From positions 3,038,001 to 3,102,000 of the forward strand of contig NZ_CP021780.1 in the NCBI RefSeq assembly GCF_002192415.1: a stretch of DNA of 64,000 nucleotides. Direction: 5' to 3'. Each line of letters starts with the position of its first letter. Within the stretch, counting starts at the first letter, position 1. The notes under the pieces were generated by a model. It did no database searches. It saw only the letters and a program-made list of their open reading frames with translations, and was not told where the DNA came from. The DNA is from Paenibacillus donghaensis. GTDB taxonomy: Bacteria; Bacillota; Bacilli; Paenibacillales; Paenibacillaceae. A program made the translations under genes and the position numbers. Positions 54,952 through 63,146 of this stretch are shown here, piece by piece.

Positions 54952-55731
54952 TGGCTTCGGTGCTATTAGCAAGTTTCATATTTGTAGTTACCTTCACTGG
55001 CCTTTGTTGCAATCATCCTAATCTCGTTGATCCTCGATAAAATTGGATTCTTCGAATGGGCTGCCCTACATATGGCCAGAGCTGCCAGCGGGAATGGAAC
55101 CCGGATGTTTATCTATATCACCATTCTTGGTGCGATAGTTGCCGCGTTCTTCGCTAACGACGGAGCTGCGCTCATTTTAACACCGATTGTGCTGGCTATG
55201 GTTCGTGCGCTGAATTTTGATGAGAAGAAGGTCTTTCCATTCATCATTGCCAGCGGGTTCATTGCCGATACTACATCATTGCCGCTGGTTGTAAGCAATC
55301 TGGTGAATATCGTATCGGCTGACTTTTTCGGGCTTACCTTTATGGAATATGCCGGTCGGATGTTAATGCCTACCTTCTTTTCCTTAGGGGCAAGTATTCT
55401 CGTGCTCTATCTCTTCTTCCGTAAAAGTATTCCAAGAAACTTTGATAGCTCCCAGCTGAAAAAACCTGAGATTGATGCACTGGCCATTGATGCTACGCAT
55501 ACCTCGGGACTGATTAAGAAAGCTTTGATTTATGCGAATGTCATCGGTTCTGACTTAGGACCGAAGATTACACCGATCGGTTCAATGGCTACCTTGCTGT
55601 GGCTGCATGTGCTTTCCACCAAAGGTGTGAAAATATCCTGGGGAACGTATTTTAAAACAGGCATTATTTTGACGATCCCTACGCTGTTTATCACACTGCT
55701 TGGCCTATATATAACACTGACCCTATTTTAA
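54952..55731 (+). pseudogene. arsB: ArsB-type arsenite efflux permease with large deletions
   Basis: An ArsB normally has about 430 residues; here a continuous frame from 55027 has 234. It has [78 protein letters not shown], then jumps from SSQLKKPE directly to [20 protein letters not shown] and [20 protein letters not shown]. About 160 internal residues are missing. Upstream, a separate frame ([14 protein letters not shown] from the TTG at 54952) is the original N-terminus, broken by a further deletion/frameshift near 54995. The transport core cannot be functional. Confidence 0.85.
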
Positions 55732-55752
55732 ACTCAAAGGAGATTACGACTC

Positions 55753-56172
55753 ATGGATAAGAAAAACATTTACTTTTTGTGCACAGGAAACTCCTGCCGG
55801 AGCCAGATGGCCGAAGGCTGGGCCAAGAAATACTTGAGCGATGAATGGAATGTATACAGTGCCGGCATAGAAGCTCACGGTCTGAATCCGAAAGCCGTTC
55901 AGGCGATGAGCGAGGCAGGAATTGATATCTCAGGTCAAACTTCGGATATTATTGATCCGCAGCTGCTTAATAACGCTGACCTCGTGATTACATTGTGTGG
56001 AGATGCAGCAGATAAATGCCCAATTACTCCGCCTAAAGTGAAACGTGAACATTGGGGATTTGATGATCCGGCGAAAGCGCAAGGAACAGATGAAGAAAAA
56101 TGGGCTGTCTTCCAGCGGGTTCGTGATCAAGTGGGCGGGCGCATCAAACAATTTGCTGAAACTGGACAATAA
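55753..56172 (+). CDS. arsC: Arsenate reductase, thioredoxin-coupled type
   Basis: A 139-residue protein of the low-molecular-weight phosphatase-like ArsC family. The catalytic loop [16 protein letters not shown] (Cys 10, Cys 15, Arg 16) and the two resolving cysteines in [10 protein letters not shown] (about 82 and 89) are all present. [15 protein letters not shown] is also typical. It reduces arsenate to arsenite with thioredoxin. It is the only intact gene of the ars cluster. Without ArsB in this locus, arsenite export would rely on another pump. An AAAGGAGA site precedes the ATG. Confidence 0.95.
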   Translation: MDKKNIYFLCTGNSCRSQMAEGWAKKYLSDEWNVYSAGIEAHGLNPKAVQAMSEAGIDISGQTSDIIDPQLLNNADLVITLCGDAADKCPITPPKVKREHWGFDDPAKAQGTDEEKWAVFQRVRDQVGGRIKQFAETGQ

Positions 56173-56298
56173 CAAGTGGAAACGGCTGCGCCGGTGTATC
56201 TCTATTAACGAACAATAAAATTCCCTTAACTGGAAGCCATTCTTTAGATTGTGTTATTCTGTCTAATAGTGAACTCAATTTAGAGAGCGGGATGTTAC

Positions 56299-56976
56299 TT
56301 GAAAAGAAACGTATTATATATCGAAGATAATGAGAAAATAGGCAGTTGGGTAAAAGAAGAATTGGAACAGCGAGGATTTTCAGTTCAGTGGCTGCTTTCT
56401 GGTGATGGAGCCGAAAAAGAAGTAAATCAGTATGAAATCGTTATTTTGGATATCATGTTACCCGGTTTAGACGGATTTACTGTGGGAAAACGATTAAAAA
56501 GGGCAGCTCCTGCTGTTCCTATTTTGCTGTTAACTGCTCGAACATCGATAGATGATAAGGTAGAAGGTTTACAATTTGCTGATGACTATTTAACGAAACC
56601 ATTCCATACGGATGAATTAGTTGCAAGATTAGAAGTATTAATCCGTCGAAGCGGCGGGACACATTCTGAACGCATTTCATTAGGAAATTATATTGAAGTA
56701 GATCCAGAAGCCCAAATGGTAATTGACACACGTACCGGAGAAGAAATTATATTGACAGGGAAACAACATCAAATTTTAATGTACTTCCTACGCCACCCTA
56801 GTCAAGTTTTACCAAAAGAACAAATTTATGAAGCCATTTGGGAAGAAACCTATATAACTGGTGATAAAACATTAATGGTGCATATCCATCGATTGCGTCA
56901 AAAGCTGGAACGTCATCCAGATTCCCCGGAGATTATTGAAACGCTGAAGGGAATAGGCTATCGGGTGAAGCTATGA
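56299..56976 (+). CDS. OmpR-family response regulator
   Basis: A 225-residue response regulator. Receiver domain with D10 and phospho-acceptor D51 (VILDIMLPGLDGF), K100 in DDYLTKPFHTDEL, then a winged-helix domain (about 130-224) with GEEIILTGKQHQILMYFLRH, MVHIHRLRQKLE and GIGYRVKL. The usual LGADDYL segment lacks a residue (QFADDYL). TTG start after GAGCGGG. It is coupled to the kinase gene by a 4-base overlap and probably regulates the ABC exporter that follows. Confidence 0.94.
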   Translation: MKRNVLYIEDNEKIGSWVKEELEQRGFSVQWLLSGDGAEKEVNQYEIVILDIMLPGLDGFTVGKRLKRAAPAVPILLLTARTSIDDKVEGLQFADDYLTKPFHTDELVARLEVLIRRSGGTHSERISLGNYIEVDPEAQMVIDTRTGEEIILTGKQHQILMYFLRHPSQVLPKEQIYEAIWEETYITGDKTLMVHIHRLRQKLERHPDSPEIIETLKGIGYRVKL

Positions 56977-57983
56977 AGCAGACTAGATCATTATTTGGCC
57001 GTTTTCTAAAAGTGCATTTTCTGTTTATCTTTTTTCCTCCAATTGTGTTTTTTTTCTTCTCTGCGTTTTTTGAGTTTTCGGGTATCAATGAAGAAGATCT
57101 GAATACGTTAAATCTATTTTACGTTACACTGCTTTTGTTTAGTTTTATTATGATTGCATTTGTTGTAATATCTTGGCTGTTCTTCTTGAGGCTTCGTAAA
57201 CGTCTCACCCGCTTACAGGAAGTCATGTCATTTTCAGCTAATCATAATTCATTTCCTAAACCCATATCTGTTCAAAGTGATCGTATGGATGAAATAGACC
57301 AGTTAGGAAGTTCTTTTAATTGGATGATTCAGCAGCTTGAAGACAGTCGCAAGCGAGCATATGAAGAGGAATTGTTACGACATCGACTCATTGCGAATTT
57401 ATCTCACGACTTACGAACGCCACTAACCATTTTGAGAGGACATGTCACCAGATTAAATAAAGAATCATTAAGTTCAGAAGGGCAAAACTCATTAACAGAG
57501 ATGAACCATACGATTACAAGAGTCGGAGATCTAATGGATGATTTACTTTCCTATACATTGCTTACATCAGGGAAACATCCTTTTGGGCCCACTTCAACAG
57601 ATATTGGACGTTTAGTAAGAGCATCTGTTGCTGCGTGGTATCCTGTATTTGAAGAACAAGAAATTCAGATCGATGTTGATTTACCGACAGAGAAGACTTT
57701 TTATTGGGAAGCAGATCCTAAATGGATGACACGGATTCTGGATAATTTATTTCAGAATATTCTTCGCCACGCAGCAGAGGGGAAATATGTAAACATTGTA
57801 GTTGATGTAGAAAAAGAACAGATCATTGTTGCAGACAGAGGTCCGGGGATGGATAACTCTTCCAATGAGCGTGGGGCGGGGATAGGTTTATCGACTTCAA
57901 ATTATATGTTGAATAAAATGAAGCTGAAAGCTGACTTTACATCAAATGAAAACGGCACAAGAGTAGCTATTGGTAGAGCTTAA
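56973..57983 (+). CDS. Sensor histidine kinase (intramembrane-sensing type)
   Basis: A 336-residue kinase with two membrane helices (about 14-36 and 48-72) separated by only about 12 residues, so no extracellular sensor domain. HAMP-like segment about 72-125, then H145 in IANLSHDLRTPLTILRGHVT, N box LDNLFQNILRHA, and G boxes DRGPGMD and GAGIGLS. This compact layout is typical of kinases that detect cell-envelope stress or peptide antibiotics together with an ABC transporter, which fits the downstream genes. Confidence 0.94.
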   Translation: MKQTRSLFGRFLKVHFLFIFFPPIVFFFFSAFFEFSGINEEDLNTLNLFYVTLLLFSFIMIAFVVISWLFFLRLRKRLTRLQEVMSFSANHNSFPKPISVQSDRMDEIDQLGSSFNWMIQQLEDSRKRAYEEELLRHRLIANLSHDLRTPLTILRGHVTRLNKESLSSEGQNSLTEMNHTITRVGDLMDDLLSYTLLTSGKHPFGPTSTDIGRLVRASVAAWYPVFEEQEIQIDVDLPTEKTFYWEADPKWMTRILDNLFQNILRHAAEGKYVNIVVDVEKEQIIVADRGPGMDNSSNERGAGIGLSTSNYMLNKMKLKADFTSNENGTRVAIGRA

Positions 57984-58075
57984 CCTAAAGTTAACCCAGA
58001 AGTAAACAGCAGGATAACCGAGATGTAACTTTGCTTCTTTATAATTAGAACCATAACAGAAAGGAAGTGTTATGG

Positions 58076-58789
58076 TTGCTTACTATTAATAACTTAGTCA
58101 AACATCGCGGAACTGGGGAAATCTTATCAGGTATCAGTTTTAAAGCAAGACCTGGTAGAGTAACTGGTTTTTTAGGTCCAAATGGGGCAGGTAAAAGTTC
58201 TACACTTCGCATCCTGCTTGGATTAGATCGTGCCACCTCAGGGAGTGCACTAATCAATGGAAAGCCATTCGCAGAATTACATAATCCTCTAGCAACAGTA
58301 GGTGCCGCACTTGATGGATTTGGAGCTCATCGTATGCGAACAGGACGGGCACACTTGCGTTGGATTGCCCGTGCCGCAGGATTGTCTAACTCACGTGTCG
58401 AGGAAGTTCTGGAAATAGTAGGTCTTACTAATGCAGCCGGGAAAAGAGTTGGGAAGTATTCTCTTGGTATGGGGAGAAGACTTGGAATAGCAGCTGCGCT
58501 ACTTGGTGATCCCGAAATATTGGTTTTAGATGAACCCGTAAACGGGCTAGACCCGGAAGGAATTCGGTGGATTCGGACATTTCTGCGTGAACGTGCTGAG
58601 TCTGGAAACACGGTGTTACTATCCAGTCATCTAATGGGAGAGCTTGCAGAGACGGTTGATGATGTGGTGATTATTAAGCATGGAACAATCGTTGCAGATG
58701 GAACATTGGAAGTAGTAATAGGTAACCATTCCACGCTGGAGAAGGCCTTTTTTGCCCTGACATCTGAACATGCAGGTGATGGTGTATGA
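58076..58789 (+). CDS. ABC transporter ATP-binding protein
   Basis: An ATPase of about 237 residues. Walker A GPNGAGKSS, signature segment YSLGMGRRLGIAAALLGDP and Walker B ILVLDEPVNGLDPEGIRWI are present; H-loop in LLSSHL. Blocks such as RTGRAHLRWIARAAGLSNSR and YSLGMGRRLGIA resemble drug-export ABC-2 ATPases common in Actinobacteria. The start is uncertain: TTG at 58076 is eight bases after AAGGAAG, and a GTG at 58067 is closer. It drives the two permeases encoded next, with overlapping starts. Confidence 0.93.
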   Translation: MLTINNLVKHRGTGEILSGISFKARPGRVTGFLGPNGAGKSSTLRILLGLDRATSGSALINGKPFAELHNPLATVGAALDGFGAHRMRTGRAHLRWIARAAGLSNSRVEEVLEIVGLTNAAGKRVGKYSLGMGRRLGIAAALLGDPEILVLDEPVNGLDPEGIRWIRTFLRERAESGNTVLLSSHLMGELAETVDDVVIIKHGTIVADGTLEVVIGNHSTLEKAFFALTSEHAGDGV

Positions 58790-59571
58790 GAGCATTCCAC
58801 GCGGAGCTATCTAAATTGTTCTCCCTGCCGGGCATTTGGCTTGCCTTCCTTATTGGAGTATTTGCCCCAGCAGTCATTGCTGCCTTGGACAGTATAGCAC
58901 AAAAGGAAGAGATTATAGCTGGAGTTAGCACACGGCTATCGGAAGTTGGCTATATCGGATTAGCTCTTGGTGTACAAGGTGTCATTATTCTTGGTGTGCT
59001 TGCTGTTAGCAGTGAGTATTTAACAGAGAGCAGTGAATCTGGTGGAGGACAACAGATTACAACAAGTTTAACTGTTGTTTCATCCCGGCTTCATTTTTTG
59101 CTGGCAAAAGCAGGTGCGGTGACAGTGATCAGCATCCTGCTTTGTATGGTTGCTATTATAACAACTGTGTCAGCAACGCATCTTATTCTTGGTGAATATA
59201 CCCCTGCATTGGAATGGTCTAGACTTATCGGTGCAGTGTGTTACTGGACATTCACTGCTCTTTTAGCACTTGGGATTACTGTTCTAACTAAGAATAGCAT
59301 CATCCCGCTTGCTGTGCTCATGATAAATTCATCCGTTGTATCATTTAGTGTCCTGCTTTATAGGGTTACAAAGTTGGCGTTTTACTTACCAGATAGGGCT
59401 GGCTTTGAAATGTTTATGTTTACGAGCGACAGATATCACACCCCGCTTACAGGCAGTTTATTCGATAGATATCACACCCCGTTCACAGGGGGGTTAGTCA
59501 TGTTTACCTGGGTAGCCGTTATTTTCATTGTTGCAGCTATTGTATTTCATAGGAGGGACGTTGCAGCATGA
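58786..59571 (+). CDS. ABC-2 type transporter permease
   Basis: A 261-residue membrane protein with about six helices, overlapping the ATPase gene by four bases (ATGA). It begins MRAFHAELSKLFSLPGIWLA, the usual start of this permease type. Near the C-terminus, a 36-base tandem repeat (59428-59499) inserts a second copy of DRYHTPLTGSLF-like residues between two membrane helices, in the extracytoplasmic loop. It forms the exporter with the next permease and the ATPase. Confidence 0.9.
   Translation: MRAFHAELSKLFSLPGIWLAFLIGVFAPAVIAALDSIAQKEEIIAGVSTRLSEVGYIGLALGVQGVIILGVLAVSSEYLTESSESGGGQQITTSLTVVSSRLHFLLAKAGAVTVISILLCMVAIITTVSATHLILGEYTPALEWSRLIGAVCYWTFTALLALGITVLTKNSIIPLAVLMINSSVVSFSVLLYRVTKLAFYLPDRAGFEMFMFTSDRYHTPLTGSLFDRYHTPFTGGLVMFTWVAVIFIVAAIVFHRRDVAA
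59428..59499 (+). repeat. 36-base in-frame tandem duplication in the ABC permease gene
   Basis: The unit GAYAGATATCACACCCCG... occurs at 59428-59463 and 59464-59499 with a few differences, encoding SDRYHTPLTGSLF and FDRYHTPFTGGLV. Both copies are in frame, so the protein gains 12 residues. Confidence 0.85.
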
Positions 59572-60326
59572 GTGTCTCATCTAGTAGAAAGATAACACCA
59601 ATCCTTGGTGCTGAACTGGATAAATTAGTTACATTACCATGGATATGGATCACTCTTATGGGGACATTCATGCTTAATTTAGTTTTAGCCGCAGCTTATA
59701 CTTCTGTTGGTCTACAAGGGGCAGCAGGAACGCAAAATATACTGAATATAGGACTTGCTTCTATGGGGTATCTTCAAGCAGGGTTCATTATTCTTGGTAT
59801 CTTAGCTACTTGTTCGGAGTATACGGGTGGACAGATTCGAACTACTTTAACTGTGATACCTTGGCGCGGGTTTCAATTATCCGCGAAGCACTTGGCAATG
59901 GCCATTATAACCATTCCTGCGGCGTTTATTATTACTGCATCAGGTGTACTATATACTTTTATCATGATGAAAGACACAGCAGTAGTGATTGAAATAGACG
60001 CAATAATAGAATCATTAGCAGGTGCAACAGGCTATCTAACATTAACCACACTTCTCAGTGCAGCTATAGGTGGTTTACTAAGACGGACCACTCCTGCTTT
60101 AGTGATACTACTGGGTTATTATTTCATTGTCAGTCCATTGACGAGAGATTTTCTACCTAGTATTAGAATTTATTTTCCGGATACGGCAGGACATTATATG
60201 TATATGCCGCCTTCCTCTGATGAAATAAATGGCCTTACACCAGTGCAAGGGACATGTATATTAATGTTATGGACACTGATCTTTATTACAGTAGCTATTG
60301 TATTTTACCGTAAACGAGATGCCTAA
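59568..60326 (+). CDS. ABC-2 type transporter permease
   Basis: A 252-residue membrane protein with about six helices, overlapping the previous gene by four bases. It starts MSVSSSRKITPILGAELDKL and contains ATCSEYTGGQIRTTLTVIPW, the conserved loop of this permease class, also seen in the preceding gene as SEYLTESSESGGGQQITTSL. It is likely the second half-channel of the exporter regulated by the two-component system at 56299. Confidence 0.9.
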   Translation: MSVSSSRKITPILGAELDKLVTLPWIWITLMGTFMLNLVLAAAYTSVGLQGAAGTQNILNIGLASMGYLQAGFIILGILATCSEYTGGQIRTTLTVIPWRGFQLSAKHLAMAIITIPAAFIITASGVLYTFIMMKDTAVVIEIDAIIESLAGATGYLTLTTLLSAAIGGLLRRTTPALVILLGYYFIVSPLTRDFLPSIRIYFPDTAGHYMYMPPSSDEINGLTPVQGTCILMLWTLIFITVAIVFYRKRDA

Positions 60327-60371
60327 GTTTAGGTTTCGTTATTTTGTCATAATAAGGTAATTAATTCACCC

Positions 60372-60504
60372 CAGTAACTTCCATCGATGAATCCCACGGG
60401 ATGTTCTTGAGAAAATCTCTATACGTATCGTCAACGAATTGAAAACGTAAACCAGTATTGTATGACATTACTTCCAACCACCAGCAACGATTGAGTGGGA
60501 ATAG
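60372..60504 (+). pseudogene. guaA: Degraded 3' end of guaA (GMP synthase)
   Basis: Reading with small frame corrections gives IPRDVLEKISIRIVNELK, then NVN-SIVYDITS-PPATIEWE and TAG at 60502-60504. This is the unmistakable C-terminus of GMP synthase (…RIVNE…VYDITSKPPATIEWE). At least three single- or double-base deletions break the frame, for example in GTATGACATT where GTATATGACATT is expected. The rest of guaA is absent. A matching terminator follows at 60517. Confidence 0.8.
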
Positions 60505-60516
60505 CTTAGGAACAAA

Positions 60517-60566
60517 AATACTCTCTTTTATCTGCTTGTATAGCAAATAAAAGAGAGTATTTATTA
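60517..60566 (+). terminator. Terminator after the guaA remnant
   Basis: AATACTCTCTTTTAT (60517-60531) and ATAAAAGAGAGTATT (60547-60561) form a 15-bp perfect stem followed by TATTATATT. It is probably the original guaA terminator carried along with the remnant. Confidence 0.75.
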
Positions 60567-60811
60567 TATTGGATAAGTAAAGTAGTACTCGAAGTATTTA
60601 ATTTGTAATTCCAAAGCTAGTATTAGTTATATATTTCGGTTCATTGCTATGCAGGACATGAGAAGGGTTTCACAGGTTTGGCTGTCATGATAACGTTCTT
60701 TCTGTGCCTGTTCATACTCCGTTCATATTGCCGTCACGAAGGGGACATCTTGGTTGATTACACTTTGAATATGTCGCTAGCGCGGCTCTACAGATATAAG
60801 GACAGGAGAAG

Positions 60812-61801
60812 ATGAACGTGACAGGAACGGTGGAAATCAAGGAAGGGAACAGAATCCGCAAAAAGCAGAAACTATGGTTGAAAATAATAGGAGGTCTTCT
60901 CGGAGCGCTTGTGCTGTTCATGGGCATCTTGTTTATCGTTAATGTGATCAGTAACGGGGTCGAGAAAAAGAAAATCGAACCGTACGGCCAGTATGTCAAT
61001 GTGGATGGTAAAAAAATGAATGTGTTTATTCAAGGCAGCGGCGAACAGACAATCGTCCTTCTTCCTGGACAAGGAACTCCTTCGCCAGTGCTTGATTTCA
61101 AATTGCTGATCGATGAATTGTCTCCAGAATACAAAGTCGTAGCGATTGAGCCGTTCGGATACGGGTTGAGCGACGAAACTGAGAAGGCAAGAACAACAGA
61201 GAATATCGTCAGTGAAGTTCACGAAGCTGTGCAGCAGTTGGGTATTGACCGTTACGTTCTTATGGGACATTCCATCACTGGACTATACGGAGTGTCCTAC
61301 GTGAACAGCTACCCGGATGAGGTTCTTGCTTTTGTCGGCATCGACAGCAGTGTTCCGAATCAGCCCGGCATGGATGTCAAATTGCCTCTGAAATCCATGC
61401 AGTTTCTGCAAAAATCAGGTCTGATGAGATTGCTCCAAAAGGTGAGCGAAGATCCATATGAGTCACTTGCCTTCGATGAGTATACTAAAGAACAAATGCG
61501 TCTCATTTCGAATCAAGTCGCGACCAATCCAACAATGATGGATGAGCTCAGACATCTCGGTACCAATTTCAAAAATGGAGAACAACTTACCTACCCTAAC
61601 GATTTGCCGGTGCTTCTCTTCGTCCAGTCGAATAACGAGAACAATGAGCAGTGGGTTCCGCTGCATGAGGCACAAGTCAAACAATCGGCACAGGGAAAAA
61701 TGATCCCGATGGAAGGCTCACATTACCTGCATCATACGAAATTCAAAGAAATCGCCGGGGCATTCAAAGCATACATGAAGCAAACACAACCATTCAGATA
61801 A
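60812..61801 (+). CDS. Membrane-anchored alpha/beta-hydrolase, tandem copy 1
   Basis: A 329-residue protein with one N-terminal membrane helix (about 22-48), then an extracytoplasmic alpha/beta-hydrolase domain. Nucleophile elbow GHSITG; oxyanion region LLPGQGTPSP; a C-terminal His in EGSHYLHH. The Asp of the triad is probably in VGIDSSVP or later. The role is unknown. The next gene is a close paralogue starting 18 bases after its stop, a tandem duplication. Confidence 0.9.
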   Translation: MNVTGTVEIKEGNRIRKKQKLWLKIIGGLLGALVLFMGILFIVNVISNGVEKKKIEPYGQYVNVDGKKMNVFIQGSGEQTIVLLPGQGTPSPVLDFKLLIDELSPEYKVVAIEPFGYGLSDETEKARTTENIVSEVHEAVQQLGIDRYVLMGHSITGLYGVSYVNSYPDEVLAFVGIDSSVPNQPGMDVKLPLKSMQFLQKSGLMRLLQKVSEDPYESLAFDEYTKEQMRLISNQVATNPTMMDELRHLGTNFKNGEQLTYPNDLPVLLFVQSNNENNEQWVPLHEAQVKQSAQGKMIPMEGSHYLHHTKFKEIAGAFKAYMKQTQPFR

Positions 61802-61819
61802 TAAGAGGAGCGAGAGAGT

Positions 61820-62812
61820 TTGACACAACCAGCAGTAGAGGAAGTAAGGAAGCGTTCAATAGTAAAAAGAGTGCTGCATATTTCATTAAAAGTAATCGCC
61901 GCAGTGGTTATAGCTATTCTACTTTTTATCGCCATCGTGTTTACCGTAAAGAAAATCAGCAGTCATTCAGAACAAAAAAGAATGGAACAATATGGTCAGC
62001 TTGTGTCTGTAGATGGTAAGCATATGAATGTTTTCATCCAAGGCAAAGGCGAAGAAACCGTAGTGCTTCTTCCCGGTTATGGAACAGCGGCGCCTGCACT
62101 TGATTTTAAGCCACTCCTATCAGAGTTAAGCCCTTATTATAAAGTCGTCGTGATCGAACCTTTTGGTTACGGATTGAGCGATCAATCCCGGAAGGAGCGT
62201 AGTTCAGCTAACATTGTAAGTGAAATTCATGAAGCGTTACAAAGTCTCCGGATCGATCGTTACATCCTTATTGCTCACTCCATTTCCGGGCTCTATAGTC
62301 TGGATTATGTGAACCAATATCCAAATGAAGTGAAAGCCTTTATCGGGCTGGACAGCAGTGTTCCGTCACTAAGCGAACAGAAAATTGATTCGTCTGATAT
62401 AGAACCGCTTAAATGGTTCCGCAACCTGGGCTTCGCCCGGTTACAATTGAAACTGAGTGCTGACCCTTATGAAGGACTGCCCTATGATGAAGCGGCTAAA
62501 GAACAATTGGACATCTTGATACGCAAAAACATGTATAATACAACTCAATTAAATGAGGCAGTGAGCATGTATTCCAACTTTAAAGCAGCAGAAAAGCTTA
62601 CTTTTCCTGCCAATTTACCTGTCCTTTTCTTTGTTCAGGCGAATCACCCTGCGACGGACCGATGGATTCCGGAACATGAGAAGCAGATCCAGAACTCTGT
62701 GCATGGAGAAATGGTCTTATTGGACGCGGGACATTATCTGTATCGTTCCCATCCAAAAGAAATCTCTGAAAAAATAAGGGATTTTACGGGAGGAATAAAC
62801 TCAACAGATTAA
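61820..62812 (+). CDS. Membrane-anchored alpha/beta-hydrolase, tandem copy 2
   Basis: A 330-residue paralogue of the preceding gene (TTG start after AGAGGAGCG), with the same membrane helix (about 20-45) and hydrolase domain. The elbow reads AHSISG instead of GHSITG: the first glycine is replaced by alanine, but the serine is kept. LLPGYGTAAP and DAGHYLYRS correspond to the oxyanion and His regions. The two may be cotranscribed and differ in substrate. Confidence 0.9.
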   Translation: MTQPAVEEVRKRSIVKRVLHISLKVIAAVVIAILLFIAIVFTVKKISSHSEQKRMEQYGQLVSVDGKHMNVFIQGKGEETVVLLPGYGTAAPALDFKPLLSELSPYYKVVVIEPFGYGLSDQSRKERSSANIVSEIHEALQSLRIDRYILIAHSISGLYSLDYVNQYPNEVKAFIGLDSSVPSLSEQKIDSSDIEPLKWFRNLGFARLQLKLSADPYEGLPYDEAAKEQLDILIRKNMYNTTQLNEAVSMYSNFKAAEKLTFPANLPVLFFVQANHPATDRWIPEHEKQIQNSVHGEMVLLDAGHYLYRSHPKEISEKIRDFTGGINSTD

Positions 62813-62830
62813 CAGTCTGGTACCATCATA

Positions 62831-62855
62831 AATCGCGCGCTGCGCGATTTTTTTT
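62831..62855 (+). terminator. Rho-independent terminator after the hydrolase pair
   Basis: AATCGCGC and GCGCGATT pair around GCT, followed by a run of eight T. Confidence 0.9.
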
Positions 62856-62975
62856 GCGTTGCAGTTACTCTCTTTTACGAACAAATGGAGGCGAAAAATG
62901 ATCTTTTCTGAAAAATGTGCATTGGATTGAAATGAACTGTAAGTTAGCGTAAGGGGATGGGAGGCTTATTAAGCA

Positions 62976-63146
62976 ATGCATCCATTTCATCCTATTGGTA
63001 GACAACCGGAGAAAATGCCTGCATTGGTCTGGCAGTCACAACATTTGAACCTGACTGAACTTAATATTCCGGTAATTATACGTGCTACGGATGTCAAAGT
63101 GAAAATCGAAATGACAGGAATCTGCGGAACGGATCTGGCAGTCATA
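62976..63146 (+). pseudogene. N-terminal fragment of a zinc-dependent alcohol dehydrogenase
   Basis: The frame encodes MPALVWQSQHLNLTELNIPV (from the inner ATG at 63015), IIRATDVKVKIEMTGICGTD, LAVI. The GICGTD motif holds the catalytic zinc cysteine of medium-chain alcohol dehydrogenases. After about 44 residues the homology stops, and the DNA switches to a solute-binding-protein frame. Only the first tenth of the gene is left. Confidence 0.7.

Noticed and set aside
60361..60546. Minus-strand 61-residue frame (MLYKQIKESIFVPKLFPLNR...)
   Set aside because: Its start lies within a 15-bp terminator stem, and the plus strand is clearly the degraded guaA 3' end.
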